From assembly GCF_000420325.1 (NCBI RefSeq), contig NZ_ATUS01000001.1:1616463-1680462 (forward strand): 64,000 nucleotides of DNA. The letters run 5' to 3'. Positions 33,787 through 43,419 of this stretch are shown here, piece after piece. The position numbers were made by a program, and so were the translations under genes. Numbering within the stretch: position 1 is the first letter of the stretch; every line of letters begins with the position of its first letter. Below the pieces are notes generated by a model. That model had not been told where the DNA came from. It was given only the letters and a program-made list of their open reading frames with translations, and ran no database searches. The DNA comes from Spongiibacter tropicus DSM 19543 (GTDB lineage: Bacteria; Pseudomonadota; Gammaproteobacteria; Pseudomonadales; Spongiibacteraceae).

Positions 33787-34974
33787 TTATCGACTGGGTG
33801 TGAAACGCATGGGCAGCGTGGTAAAGCCGCGCACATTGGGGTTGTGGGTGCGGTCGCTGCGCGACATATCCAGCTCGTAGTCGGGCATGACCTTAAGCAG
33901 CTCTTCGAAGCACACCCGCACCTCCAGGCGCGCCAGAGCCGCACCCAGACAGGAATGAATGCCCGCGCCAAAAGCCATGTGATCGCGGGCGCCCCGCGTC
34001 ACGTCGTAGATATCGGCATTTTCATAGCGCTCTTCGTCGCGACTCGCCGAGATGATGCACATACCGATGCGCTCACCTTTCTTGATTTGCTGGCCGCGAA
34101 TTTCCACATCCTGCATTACGGTGCGGCCGATCATTTGCGTGGAGCCGTCAAAGCGCAGGGTTTCCTCCACCGCGTCGCCGATCCGCGCCGGATCGTCCAG
34201 CAGGATTTGGCGCTGCTCGGGGAATTGCCACAGACGAAAGCCCATATTGCCGATCAGCTTGGTGGTCGTTTCATTGCCCGCCACCGCCAGCAAGATACCG
34301 AAGCCGATGATGTCATCGTGGGTCATCTTGCCGTCTTTCTCCGCCTGCAGAACGCAGCTGAACATGTCCTCGGGATCGTAGGGCTTGTCGGCCAGCGACT
34401 TGGCCAGCTCATCGAAATACTTCGCCAGATTAAAGTAGGCATTGATGTTGGCCTCACTCAGGCCGAACTGGCCGTCCTCGCGGAAGATCAGATCGTCGGC
34501 CCAACCGCGCACCATGGCCTGCTCTGACTCGGGCACGTGGATCATGGTGGAGATCACATCCATCGGCAGGATGGCACTGAAATCCTTGATCAGGTCCATC
34601 TCGCCTTTCACAAGAAACGGTTCCAGCAGCGAACGCGCCTTCTGACGGGTGTAGTCCTCGAGTCGGGCAATGCGCTGCGGCACCATCAGGCCCGACAGCA
34701 GCTTGCGAATGCGGGTGTGATCCGGCGGATCCATGTTGATAAACATCGGGTAGCCCGCCGAGGCACTCTGATCAGACTCCAGCGCGGGGCCGTTGATGCT
34801 GCTGAAGGTTTTGAAATCGCGAAACGCCTTGAAGCAGTCTTCCCACTTCGACAGCAGCCAGAAGCCGTGCTCGGCGTTGTAATACACCGGCGCTTCCTCC
34901 CTCAGGCGTTTGTAGTAGGGATAGGGGTCCTCGTGAACAGCGTGGGAATAGGGATTGAACTCCACCGCGGTCAT
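33787..34974 (-). CDS. Cytochrome P450, bacterial class I
   Basis: A 395-residue soluble P450. The I-helix oxygen motif AGNETT is at 232-237, ExxR at E271-R274, and haem ligand C342 in FGAGIHSCLG. It resembles the CYP107/108/125-like bacterial catabolic families rather than CYP51, but I cannot name the family. Its partner is the adrenodoxin-type ferredoxin in the same operon. GGAGCGCAGC precedes the ATG, and the gene is first in the eight-gene leftward operon that faces the tandem-MarR regulator. Likely job: hydroxylation of a hydrophobic substrate. Confidence 0.9.
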   Translation of the reverse strand: MTAVEFNPYSHAVHEDPYPYYKRLREEAPVYYNAEHGFWLLSKWEDCFKAFRDFKTFSSINGPALESDQSASAGYPMFINMDPPDHTRIRKLLSGLMVPQRIARLEDYTRQKARSLLEPFLVKGEMDLIKDFSAILPMDVISTMIHVPESEQAMVRGWADDLIFREDGQFGLSEANINAYFNLAKYFDELAKSLADKPYDPEDMFSCVLQAEKDGKMTHDDIIGFGILLAVAGNETTTKLIGNMGFRLWQFPEQRQILLDDPARIGDAVEETLRFDGSTQMIGRTVMQDVEIRGQQIKKGERIGMCIISASRDEERYENADIYDVTRGARDHMAFGAGIHSCLGAALARLEVRVCFEELLKVMPDYELDMSRSDRTHNPNVRGFTTLPMRFTPSR

Positions 34975-35041
34975 GCTGCGCTCCTGTTATTGCTTATTTT
35001 TTATCAACGCTAGCACAGCCCCTCCCGAAAGGTAAATACAC

Positions 35042-35074
35042 TTAATGCAATTTAATAAATATATGTTACATTAA
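35042..35074. promoter_or_regulatory. AT-rich dyad between the P450 operon and the MarR gene
   Basis: TTAATG at 35042-35047 and CATTAA at 35069-35074 form a 6-bp inverted repeat around a very AT-rich core, in a 163-base divergent gap (34975-35137). It is the best operator candidate for the tandem-MarR protein; the long spacing fits a two-domain binder better than a single dimer. Confidence 0.4.
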
Positions 35075-35137
35075 TTTATCGAACAGCCCGGCTACAATAC
35101 GCCGCGCACACCCACATCAACCCAGACCGAATTGGCC

Positions 35138-36241
35138 ATGCCCGATAAACACTCTGCACTGCAGCGCTTTCGCGATAATCCCCTGCGCCGCCTGAACCAC
35201 CTCAGCAACTACTGCGAGCAGCGTAGTATGCAGGCGCTGGAAGACCGGGGATTTGATCGCCTGGCCATGCACTTTGCCGCGCCGATGAGCCTGCTGGCCC
35301 AGCGCCCGCACCGCCTGACCGAACTGGCGGAGCGACTGGCAATGAGTAAACAACTCTGCCTGCAAAGCCTGCGGCCGATAGAACAGGCGGGGTATATCGA
35401 GCGCCGAAGCGACAGCGATGACCGGCGCGCCAAGCAGATCGCTCTGAGCAAGCGCGGCGAAGCATTGATTGCCGTTGCCGACGAAGCGATGCGCGGTATT
35501 AACGAGGAATTCAAAGCGCTGATCGGCGACGAAGCGGTAGAGTATCTCGGCCAGTTTTCGCTTGAGCTGTGTGAGCAGCTTGGGCTGCCCGGCTTCGCCC
35601 AGCAACGACCGGCAGGCTTGGCGGGTGGCTTGAACTTTCCGCTGCTGATCGGCCTGCTGAACCGCAGCATTCACCGCAGCCTGATGCAGGGGACGATGGC
35701 ACGGGGCTACGACCGATTGCAGATGTCCCACGGTCAGGTACTGGCCTGTATAGATCCCGAGGGCAGCAGCGTCGGCGATATCGCCGCCCTGAATGCGGTC
35801 TCAAGTCAGGCAATTTCCCGCGTGGCGCGGCAGTTGAGTGAACTGGGATATATCGAACGCCGCAGCGACCCCAATGACGGGCGAAGCCAACGGCTGGTTT
35901 TAAGCGAGAGCGGTAAAGCGCTGGTGACCGATGCGGTCGCCGTGATGGATAACTTCGAATCCGTCCTGCAGATGGGACTCGGTGAAGCCGCGTATCAACG
36001 CTTCACAAATGCGGTAAACCAGCTGCACAGCGCACTCTTTGAAACCGCGGCCCCGCCTGCAACGCAGACCTCTTCAGCCCTGTCGACAGAGACTTTGTTG
36101 CAGGCCTGCGCCGACTGCCTGGAGCATCGCCAGACGCGCCACAGCGCGCAACTGGAACAACGACTGGGCTCGGACGGATACCAGCAGCTACAGCGACTCT
36201 TGGCGTTCGCCGCTGGCCGGCAGGTAGGGAGAAAGCCCTGA
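35138..36241 (+). CDS. Tandem MarR-family regulator (two MarR domains in one chain)
   Basis: A 367-residue protein with two winged-helix MarR modules. The first has RLTELAERLAMSKQLCLQSLRPIEQAGYIERR (given in part: LTELAERLAMSKQ) with SDSDDRRAK as the wing (about 55-110). The second has SVGDIAALNAVSSQAISRVARQ and SDPNDGRSQRL (about 205-265). MarR proteins normally work as dimers of one such module, so this chain may be an intramolecular pseudo-dimer. The ATG at 35138 has no strong ribosome site. It is divergent from the P450 operon, the likely target. Its 3' end overlaps the convergent Na/Pi gene by 54 bases. Confidence 0.85.
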   Translation: MPDKHSALQRFRDNPLRRLNHLSNYCEQRSMQALEDRGFDRLAMHFAAPMSLLAQRPHRLTELAERLAMSKQLCLQSLRPIEQAGYIERRSDSDDRRAKQIALSKRGEALIAVADEAMRGINEEFKALIGDEAVEYLGQFSLELCEQLGLPGFAQQRPAGLAGGLNFPLLIGLLNRSIHRSLMQGTMARGYDRLQMSHGQVLACIDPEGSSVGDIAALNAVSSQAISRVARQLSELGYIERRSDPNDGRSQRLVLSESGKALVTDAVAVMDNFESVLQMGLGEAAYQRFTNAVNQLHSALFETAAPPATQTSSALSTETLLQACADCLEHRQTRHSAQLEQRLGSDGYQQLQRLLAFAAGRQVGRKP

Positions 36242-37804
36242 CAGGCGCTGGTAGTAAGACAGGCTGCGGGCCATGTGTCGCGCCGAGCGTCGCTGCCACC
36301 GCAGGGCATCCAGATACCGATCACCGTTTACGGTATTCTCGCGCCCTTCGGCAATATCGACCATCAGGGCTTCGCGCGCCTGCTCGGTATCCTGCTCACA
36401 GCGCGCGGCGAAAGCCACAGCCTGTTCTGCAGCCGCCGCCCAGTCCTCACTCGTCACCGTTTTCAACAGCTGCCGACAACCATCGTCAAAAACAACGCCC
36501 GAATGTAACGGCGGCCCTTTGTCCTGCCAGCGCTGCGCCGTTTCCCGATCGGCCAAGCGATGATGCAGACGCTGCATATGATCGATCATGTGCATACAGG
36601 CCAGCAGCGATTGCCACTCCTGCTGGTCGGTAGGGTGCAGGTGGATGTCATCGACAAAGCGCTGGCAGCGTTCAATCGCATCCCCCAATTCCCGGTGCCG
36701 CTCTGGCTGCGCAGACGGCTGATTACGCGATAGCGCAACCGTGTACTGCAGCAGCGCCGTGAACATCCGACCGAGGCTGTGGCGCACGGCCTCCAATGCA
36801 ACCGTGGGGTCGCGCAGCAGTTGGCGATCCAGATTCTCGGTGAATGCGTCCTCTGGCGGCGGCACCAGCCACAGCATCAGCCGCGCAAACTGAGACGCCA
36901 GCGGCAGTACCAGCAGCACACCCAGAAGATTAAACAGGCTGTGAAAGCCAACCAGTGCCAACTCGGCCTGCTGATAGATCGCGTCGGGCGAAAGCCACTG
37001 CCACAGGGCAACGTAAGGCAGCAACAAAACGAACGCCATCAGCCCGGTAAACAAATTGTAAACGACGTGGGAATAGCCGGTGCGGCGAGTGTCAGCCGAG
37101 CCGCCCAGCGTAGCAAACAAGGCAGTTGCAGTTGTTCCCACATCCATACCAATCACCAGCGCGGCCGCCTGCTCAAACTCCAGCGCCCCACCGTGTACCG
37201 CGGTGATGGCGGTGGCGACCCCGGCGCTCGAAGACTGGGTAATCAGGGTAATCAGCACGCCCAGACCCAATAGCTGGAGACGCCCAAGCCAGGTGTTGTC
37301 AGGAAAGACGGTCGGCGTGAGCTTGCCCTCAAGGCCCGCCATACCGCTTTGCATCACATCGATGCCGACAAAGATCAACCCAAAACCGGCCACCGCCAGG
37401 CCGGCCGCGCGCGTTCGTCCTCGCCCGAACAGATGCAGCAGCGCCCCCAACAGAACAACCGGCAGCAGCAGTGTTGCCAAATCGAGCTTGAAGCCCAGCA
37501 GGGCAACCATCCAGCCAGTAATGGTGGTGCCGAGGTTGGCGCCGAAAATGACCCCCAGGGCCTGGGGATAGCTGAGCAGCCCCGCGCCGACAAAACCGAC
37601 TGCGGCCACGGTTGTGGCGCTGGACGACTGAAGAATTGCCGTGCTTACCGCACCGCTGAGAGCCCCCGACGCCGGGCTGTGAGTAAAGCGTGTCAGGGCC
37701 CGTCGCATGAGCTCTCCGGCCACGGCCCGCAAACCATCGGTCATCAATATGACGCCGACCAGAAACAGCCCCAGCCCTCCGGCCAGCTCCATCCACTGAT
37801 TCAA
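36188..37804 (-). CDS. Na/Pi cotransporter family protein with PhoU-like tail
   Basis: A 538-residue NptA/YjbB-type protein. Two inverted halves carry the QSSSATT and QSSSAG motifs of the Na+/phosphate symporter family, with about eight to ten membrane helices, then a 200-residue cytoplasmic helical PhoU-like domain. It probably moves phosphate, outward in YjbB-type relatives, driven by sodium. The C-terminal codons overlap the MarR gene tail on the opposite strand. Confidence 0.87.
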   Translation of the reverse strand: MNQWMELAGGLGLFLVGVILMTDGLRAVAGELMRRALTRFTHSPASGALSGAVSTAILQSSSATTVAAVGFVGAGLLSYPQALGVIFGANLGTTITGWMVALLGFKLDLATLLLPVVLLGALLHLFGRGRTRAAGLAVAGFGLIFVGIDVMQSGMAGLEGKLTPTVFPDNTWLGRLQLLGLGVLITLITQSSSAGVATAITAVHGGALEFEQAAALVIGMDVGTTATALFATLGGSADTRRTGYSHVVYNLFTGLMAFVLLLPYVALWQWLSPDAIYQQAELALVGFHSLFNLLGVLLVLPLASQFARLMLWLVPPPEDAFTENLDRQLLRDPTVALEAVRHSLGRMFTALLQYTVALSRNQPSAQPERHRELGDAIERCQRFVDDIHLHPTDQQEWQSLLACMHMIDHMQRLHHRLADRETAQRWQDKGPPLHSGVVFDDGCRQLLKTVTSEDWAAAAEQAVAFAARCEQDTEQAREALMVDIAEGRENTVNGDRYLDALRWQRRSARHMARSLSYYQRLSGLSPYLPASGERQESL

Positions 37805-37916
37805 GATTGCCTGTCCTCCTTCGTCGGCACGACTTCTGCGCTACACCCCGACATTTGCAGGGTGACGGCAGGATATTGTGCGGCGTTTCTGCCCCGGAAA
37901 CGTCCCGTAGATATGC

Positions 37917-38372
37917 CTACCCTGTACGGTGGTAACGCGCCAGCAGGCGGTCCAGCTCGTTGGCAAACGCCTGTTTTTCACGCTGGCCGTAGGCATTCTG
38001 ACCGCCGCTCTGAATTCCCGATGCGCGCAGGGTTTCCATAAAATCACGCATATTCAAACGGCTGCGGATCGTGTCTTCGGTGTAGCGCTCGCCCCTCGGA
38101 TTCAGCGCCATACCGCCCTTGGCAATGACCTCCGCCGCGAGAGGAATATCGCTGGTGATCACCAGATCGTCGGGCTCGCAACGTTTTACAATCTCATTGT
38201 CGGCAACATCAAAGCCACTGCTGACCTGCAAACAACTCACCTGTGGCAGCGGCGGCACGGGCAGCGACTGGTTTGCCACCAGCGTCACGGTCACACCGGT
38301 TCGTTCAGCGGCCCGAAACAACATCTGCCTCACCACCACCGGACAGGCATCGGCATCCACCCAGATTTTCAA
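37917..38372 (-). CDS. DUF188 (YaiI/YqxD) family protein
   Basis: A 151-residue PIN-like fold protein with the family opening [15 protein letters not shown], then [16 protein letters not shown] and a C-terminal region with [15 protein letters not shown]. The Asp residues near the start suggest a nuclease-like metal site, but no activity is established. It stands alone between the Na/Pi gene and the divergent DUF393 gene. Confidence 0.9.
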   Translation of the reverse strand: MKIWVDADACPVVVRQMLFRAAERTGVTVTLVANQSLPVPPLPQVSCLQVSSGFDVADNEIVKRCEPDDLVITSDIPLAAEVIAKGGMALNPRGERYTEDTIRSRLNMRDFMETLRASGIQSGGQNAYGQREKQAFANELDRLLARYHRTG

Positions 38373-38479
38373 ATGCTCTCTCCTTCATTCACCCGGCAGC
38401 GATTGGACAATGGCTGCGCCGAACTCATCGCTATGCAAAGATGATGCGTACAGACACTATTGCTGACGCTGGAGGGATT

Positions 38480-38884
38480 ATGACGAGTCTTACCCTGTTT
38501 TACGACGGTCGCTGTCCACTCTGCGTTGCAGAAATGCGGCGCCTTGCCGAGCTGGATAGCGGCGCCCGGCTGATCTTTGAAGATATCAATCACGCTGACT
38601 TCAGCGACCGCTACCCTCATATCGATCCGATTGCCGCGAATCGCATTCTGCACGGCCAGACGAATACCGGGGAAATGCTCTACGGCTTGGATGTCAGCTG
38701 TCTGGCGTGGAAAGTCGTGGGCAAACACCGGTGGATGGCCGCGCTGCGCTGGCCGGTAATCCGCTGGTTTGCCGATATCGGCTATCGCTGGTTTGCCCGC
38801 CATCGCTATACCCTCTCGCGCTACCTCACCGGGCAGCCGCGCTGCACCAGCCATTGCGAAAACCTCCCCCGCCATGGCAAATGA
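38480..38884 (+). CDS. DUF393 thiol-disulfide oxidoreductase-like protein
   Basis: A 134-residue protein starting with the DUF393 signature FYDGRCPLCVAEM, whose DGxCxLC is thioredoxin-like. GGAGGGATT precedes the ATG at 38480. Downstream the stop overlaps the SDR start by 11 bases. Role in thiol exchange is suggested by the family name only. Confidence 0.88.
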   Translation: MTSLTLFYDGRCPLCVAEMRRLAELDSGARLIFEDINHADFSDRYPHIDPIAANRILHGQTNTGEMLYGLDVSCLAWKVVGKHRWMAALRWPVIRWFADIGYRWFARHRYTLSRYLTGQPRCTSHCENLPRHGK

Positions 38885-39590
38885 GGCAACACTCGTTGTC
38901 GGCGCCAGCAGTGCCATCGCCCAGGCCCTCATCCGCGCCCAGCATCAACGTGGACACCGCGTTATTGCCATCAGCCGCCGCCCTGCAAGCGGCCAAACCG
39001 ACTGGCTGCAATGCGACTACAGTGATGCCCAGATTGCCGATACCATCCACGCGCTGCGTGAACTGAATTGTCACTGGCGCCGGGTTTTTATCTGCAATGG
39101 TGTCCTTCATGACGAGCAGGCCATGCCCGAAAAGCGCCTAGAGGATCTGTCATCGACCACATTGCAGGCGCGTTTTCTCAGCAACAGCATCCTTCCCGCG
39201 ATGTGGCTGCAGGCCCTGCTGCCACTGCTGCCACTGCTGCGCGGAAAGACGCCCTGCACCGTTGCGGTCCTCAGCGCCCGTATCGGCAGCATTGCGGATA
39301 ATCAGCTCGGCGGCTGGTACAGCTACCGCGCGTCCAAGGCGGCATTGAATATGCTGCTGAAAACGGCGGCCATTGAATTCAGCCGGCGCGCCAAGAATAT
39401 CAAACTTATCGCCTTCCACCCCGGCACCACTGACAGCCCACTGTCAGCACCGTTTCAACATTCCGTCGCCGACGACGCCCTGTTCACCCCCGAGTTTGTG
39501 GCAGAGCGCCTGTTGTCGCTCTGCGATGCGCATTCCCCCGACGGGCAGCTAAGCTATCTAGACTGGGCGGGAAAACCCATCGCCTGGTAG
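38874..39590 (+). CDS. SDR-family protein, CsgA/C-factor-like
   Basis: A 238-residue SDR with GASSAIAQ as the cofactor loop, CNGVLHDE in place of NNAG, Ser in SARIGS and YSYRASK. This variant set is seen in the C-factor/CsgA-like branch, often genomically paired with photolyase or DUF393 genes. The start overlaps the DUF393 gene. Function unknown. Confidence 0.83.
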   Translation: MANEATLVVGASSAIAQALIRAQHQRGHRVIAISRRPASGQTDWLQCDYSDAQIADTIHALRELNCHWRRVFICNGVLHDEQAMPEKRLEDLSSTTLQARFLSNSILPAMWLQALLPLLPLLRGKTPCTVAVLSARIGSIADNQLGGWYSYRASKAALNMLLKTAAIEFSRRAKNIKLIAFHPGTTDSPLSAPFQHSVADDALFTPEFVAERLLSLCDAHSPDGQLSYLDWAGKPIAW

Positions 39591-39596
39591 CCCCGC

Positions 39597-39622
39597 GAGT
39601 GGAAAATACGCATTTGCCACTC
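39597..39622 (+). terminator. Hairpin after the SDR gene
   Basis: GAGTGG and CCACTC flank a core where AAAT pairs with ATTT, giving a 10-bp stem with one mismatch and a short loop. There is no T-run, so termination is uncertain; it could be a transcript-end stem. Confidence 0.35.
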
Positions 39623-39700
39623 AGCGAGTCACACCTACCATGAATGTCTGCCAATCCCCCGGCCGGGAAGACTGGGGCGGGCACTCAGAGCGGAGAGAGC

Positions 39701-42700
39701 ATGGGCTTAGGCAAATACAAACCGGGGCAGCGCGAGCTGACGGGCGTCGGAATCGACACGCCCGGCGGGCCTGTATGGTTGTACAAAGCCGCGCTGATCG
39801 CCTGTCTGGTGCTGATCGTTGGCGTTGCCATTTTTGTCGACATGCTCAACAGCCGCTACGAGCAGCTTAACCAGCGCGACGCCGTTCGCAGAGACCTCAG
39901 TGTGGTCGTCGCCCGCCTTGAAAGCAGTATTATGGGCGATATTCAGGCGGCAAGGGCACTGATCGCGGCCGTTCGCTTGAACCCCGAACTTGAAAAGACG
40001 CAGATGGATCAATATGCCGCCCCCCTGCTGGAGGGCGAGAACAATCTGCGGAGTCTGGCGGTCAGCCGTGACTATCGACTCGACTACGTCTACCCGCTCA
40101 AAGGCAATGAGGCCGCACTGGGCCTGGACTTTCGCGATCACCCGAAACAACTGGCCGGCCTGCAACGCGCCCTTCAAAGCGGCCAACCTCAGCTCGTCGG
40201 TCCGATCAATCTCGTACAAGGCGGTCAGGCGATTATCATTCGACTGCCGGTTGCCAGTCGCCCCACCGCAGGCGGCGCCAACTATGCCGTATCGGCCGTT
40301 ATTGATATCGACTCATTGATTCGCGACACCCTGGGCGACAGCCACGGCGTCAGGCTCGACGTTGCCATCCGCACCTTTAACAGCAGCGAAGGCACCAGCG
40401 CCTCCATCGCGGGCAAGATGTCTCTGTTCGATCCCGCGTCAAACCCGGTGTTCAGTCAGGTCAGCCTGCCTTACAGCCAGCCTTGGCAGCTGGCCGCAAC
40501 ACCTGCTGGCGGCTGGCCCGCAGAAGCGCTTTTCACGCCTTTCCGGCTCGGGCTACTAGCCGCATCGCTGTTCATTTTTGGCGGTATTTTTGCGATCTCC
40601 TGGCTGATTCAGCGACGTCAGGAAAGCAACCAGCTTCTGGAGCGTCTGTTTGAACTGTCGCCGATCGGCATCGTTCTCAATGAGTTTTCCTCCGGACAAT
40701 TTATTTCCGCCAACTCCGCTATGCGGGAACGGCTGGGCTACAGTTCCGCCGAGTTTGCCCACCTCAGCTATCAGCAAATCACGCCCCCGGATTTCGATGA
40801 AAGTGACAAGCGCTTTATTGCCACGCTGCACCGGGACGGTCGGATGGGCCCCTATCGCAAATCACTGATCCGCCGGGACGGCAGTCTGATGCCCGTTGTC
40901 ATCAACAGTATTCTGTTCAACGACAGTCGTGGGCGGCAGCTGATCTGGTCGATGATTGAAGATATCTCCGACAGCCAGCGCGCCGAGCAGGCCATGGCCC
41001 GGCAGCAGGAGATGCTGGAGTCCATGAGCGTACAGGCCCGCATTGGGGCCTGGGAGTACGACGTCGCCTCTGGCGAGTGGCGCTGGTCGGAAATGATCAA
41101 GGAAATCTGCGGTGTCAGTGACGAGTTTGAGCCGGACCTGGTATCCACGCAGGACTTCTATACCAATGACGCCATGCGCGACGACTTCCGCCGTGGCATT
41201 CGCCGCGCGATCAAGTACGGCGAGGCATTCAGTAAAGAGCTGAAAATTCATACCCAGGATGGTCGCTCGCTGTGGGTACGCGTGATCGGCAATCCGGATA
41301 TGGAAGAGGGCCGCTGCCTGCGCATTCACGGTTCCTTCCAGGATATTGACGAGCAGAAGCGAGCGGCGGAGGCCTTGATCAAGGCCCGTGACGACGCCGA
41401 GCAGGCCGCGCGGATCAAGAGCGAATTCCTTGCCACCATGAGCCACGAAATTCGCACCCCGATGAATGGCGTGCTTGGCATGCTGAATCTGCTGGATAAT
41501 TCACGACTCGACTTCGAGCAGGAACGGCGGGTCAGCATCGCCCGCAGCAGCGCCAGATCGCTGCTATCGCTCATTGATGATGTTCTCGATTTCTCGCGGA
41601 TCGATGCCGGTAAGATGACGCTCGAAAGTCAGCCCTTCAAACTGCGAGAGCTGATTGAAGAAGTCTGCGAAAGCATGTCACTGCGCAGCCAGGAAAAAGG
41701 CCTGGAACTGATTATCGACGTCAGCCACATCGAGGTTGATACGGTGGTAGGCGACTCTGCCAGACTGCGCCAGGTACTGACTAATCTGCTGGGCAACGCG
41801 CTGAAGTTCACTGAAAAAGGTGAGGTTATCGTCGCCGCCAGCCTGCACAACAACGGTCGGAATTGGCAGCTGAACTGCCATGTACGGGATACCGGCATCG
41901 GCATTTCTGCAGAGAAACAGGACCAGTTGTTCACGGCATTTACGCAGGCCGATGCGAGTACGACTCGTCGCTATGGCGGCTCGGGGCTGGGACTGAGTAT
42001 CAGCCAGAAAATCTGCGAAGCCATGGGCGGGAAGATTACCGTGACCAGTCTGCCGGGCGAGGGCAGCGACTTCTGCGTGACGCTGCCGCTGGAGAAAAGC
42101 CCCGATGCAGAAACTGACGGCCAACCCGCTGCCGGCAAACGTATCTGGCTGGTGGAAGATAATCAGAGCACCCGTGAGAGCCTGACGCGTCAACTTCAAC
42201 GCTGGGGCGCCGAGGTGATGTGCTCCACAAGCAGTGAGCAGGCCTTGAGCCAGGCGGAAAGTGGCAGCAATCAAATCGCCAACATCGATCTGGTGATTAT
42301 CGACCGTTATATGGAAGGACTGGACGGAACCGAACTGGTTCAGTTTCTGCGTCAGGAACCGCTGCTCTCGCAACTGCCCATCGTATTGCTGTGCAATATC
42401 GCCAGCGAGGGCACTGAAACGCATTTCCGCTCACTGGGCTTTGACGCCTGGTACCCCAAGCCCATTACTACCGCCAATCTGCGCGAGATGCTGGCGCTGG
42501 ACCCGATGACCGCGTCACCCATGAATGCCCGCCCACTTCAACGCGATACGACGTATGACAGCGAGCAACTGAGCGGTCGTCGTGTGCTGCTGGTTGAAGA
42601 CAACGCCGTCAATCAGGAAGTGGTCCGCTGCCTGCTCGACGAGCTGGGGCTTCAAGTCACGGTCGCCGGAGACGGGGAGATCGCCCTGCGACTGCTAAAG

Positions 42701-43381
42701 CAACAGCAGAATGACGACTCTCCACCCTTTTCAGCGATCCTGATGGACTGCCAGATGCCTCACATGGACGGCTATGATTGCACCCGCCATATTCGTGCCG
42801 GCTTGGCAGGAGAGGCCGCCCGCCAGCTCCCGATCATTGCGCTGACGGCCAATGCCTTGTCTGGCGACCGGGAAAAATGCAGCGCAGCGGGTATGGATGA
42901 TTATCTCAGCAAACCCATTGAGCCGGAGCGGCTGCAAAGCAAGCTGATTAATTGGATTGCGCCGACAGCCCAAGAACGCTGCCCAGCACTGGAGGACGGC
43001 ACCTGCCCCGAGCAACGGTGGAATGGCGCGAAGGCACTGGAATCAGTAATGGGGCAAGAGAAAACCCTGAATAAACTGCTGCTGATGTTCAATGACTACA
43101 GCCGGGAGCAGCAAAGCGCGCTGCGGGCTGCCGTCACCCAGGCCAACATTGAGGACATCGTTCGTATTACCCATGCGCTCAAAGGCAGCAGCGGCCAGTT
43201 GCAGGGAACAGCCTTGCGGGATGCCGCAGCGGCACTGGAACTCGCAGCCAGCGAAAACAACTGGGAAAAAATTCACTTCCTCTACCCGCAGTTGCAGCAG
43301 CAGTGGCAATTGCTGTGCGACTGCTTTGAACGGCACTTGAGCCGCCACGCCAGTCCTATTCGCCAGCAAATGAACAGCTGA
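39701..43381 (+). CDS. CHASE-PAS hybrid sensor histidine kinase with two receivers and HPt
   Basis: A 1226-residue membrane phosphorelay protein. In order: a membrane helix (about 25-49), a periplasmic CHASE domain (about 65-240), a second helix (about 290-312), two PAS domains, HisKA with phospho-acceptor H582 (FLATMSHEIRTPMNG), HATPase (NLLGNALKF, DTGIGIS, GSGLGLSI), receiver 1 (D868), receiver 2 (D1016) and an HPt domain (H1158 in THALKGSSGQL). All phosphotransfer residues are intact. The ATG at 39701 has CGGAGAGAG before it; one at 39644 adds 19 residues without a ribosome site. No response regulator lies beside it, so its output partner is elsewhere. CHASE domains sense small extracellular ligands. 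Confidence 0.9.
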   Translation: MGLGKYKPGQRELTGVGIDTPGGPVWLYKAALIACLVLIVGVAIFVDMLNSRYEQLNQRDAVRRDLSVVVARLESSIMGDIQAARALIAAVRLNPELEKTQMDQYAAPLLEGENNLRSLAVSRDYRLDYVYPLKGNEAALGLDFRDHPKQLAGLQRALQSGQPQLVGPINLVQGGQAIIIRLPVASRPTAGGANYAVSAVIDIDSLIRDTLGDSHGVRLDVAIRTFNSSEGTSASIAGKMSLFDPASNPVFSQVSLPYSQPWQLAATPAGGWPAEALFTPFRLGLLAASLFIFGGIFAISWLIQRRQESNQLLERLFELSPIGIVLNEFSSGQFISANSAMRERLGYSSAEFAHLSYQQITPPDFDESDKRFIATLHRDGRMGPYRKSLIRRDGSLMPVVINSILFNDSRGRQLIWSMIEDISDSQRAEQAMARQQEMLESMSVQARIGAWEYDVASGEWRWSEMIKEICGVSDEFEPDLVSTQDFYTNDAMRDDFRRGIRRAIKYGEAFSKELKIHTQDGRSLWVRVIGNPDMEEGRCLRIHGSFQDIDEQKRAAEALIKARDDAEQAARIKSEFLATMSHEIRTPMNGVLGMLNLLDNSRLDFEQERRVSIARSSARSLLSLIDDVLDFSRIDAGKMTLESQPFKLRELIEEVCESMSLRSQEKGLELIIDVSHIEVDTVVGDSARLRQVLTNLLGNALKFTEKGEVIVAASLHNNGRNWQLNCHVRDTGIGISAEKQDQLFTAFTQADASTTRRYGGSGLGLSISQKICEAMGGKITVTSLPGEGSDFCVTLPLEKSPDAETDGQPAAGKRIWLVEDNQSTRESLTRQLQRWGAEVMCSTSSEQALSQAESGSNQIANIDLVIIDRYMEGLDGTELVQFLRQEPLLSQLPIVLLCNIASEGTETHFRSLGFDAWYPKPITTANLREMLALDPMTASPMNARPLQRDTTYDSEQLSGRRVLLVEDNAVNQEVVRCLLDELGLQVTVAGDGEIALRLLKQQQNDDSPPFSAILMDCQMPHMDGYDCTRHIRAGLAGEAARQLPIIALTANALSGDREKCSAAGMDDYLSKPIEPERLQSKLINWIAPTAQERCPALEDGTCPEQRWNGAKALESVMGQEKTLNKLLLMFNDYSREQQSALRAAVTQANIEDIVRITHALKGSSGQLQGTALRDAAAALELAASENNWEKIHFLYPQLQQQWQLLCDCFERHLSRHASPIRQQMNS

Positions 43382-43419
43382 GCCCTCTCCGGCGACGCAG
43401 GCGAGGTATACTCGCCGAC

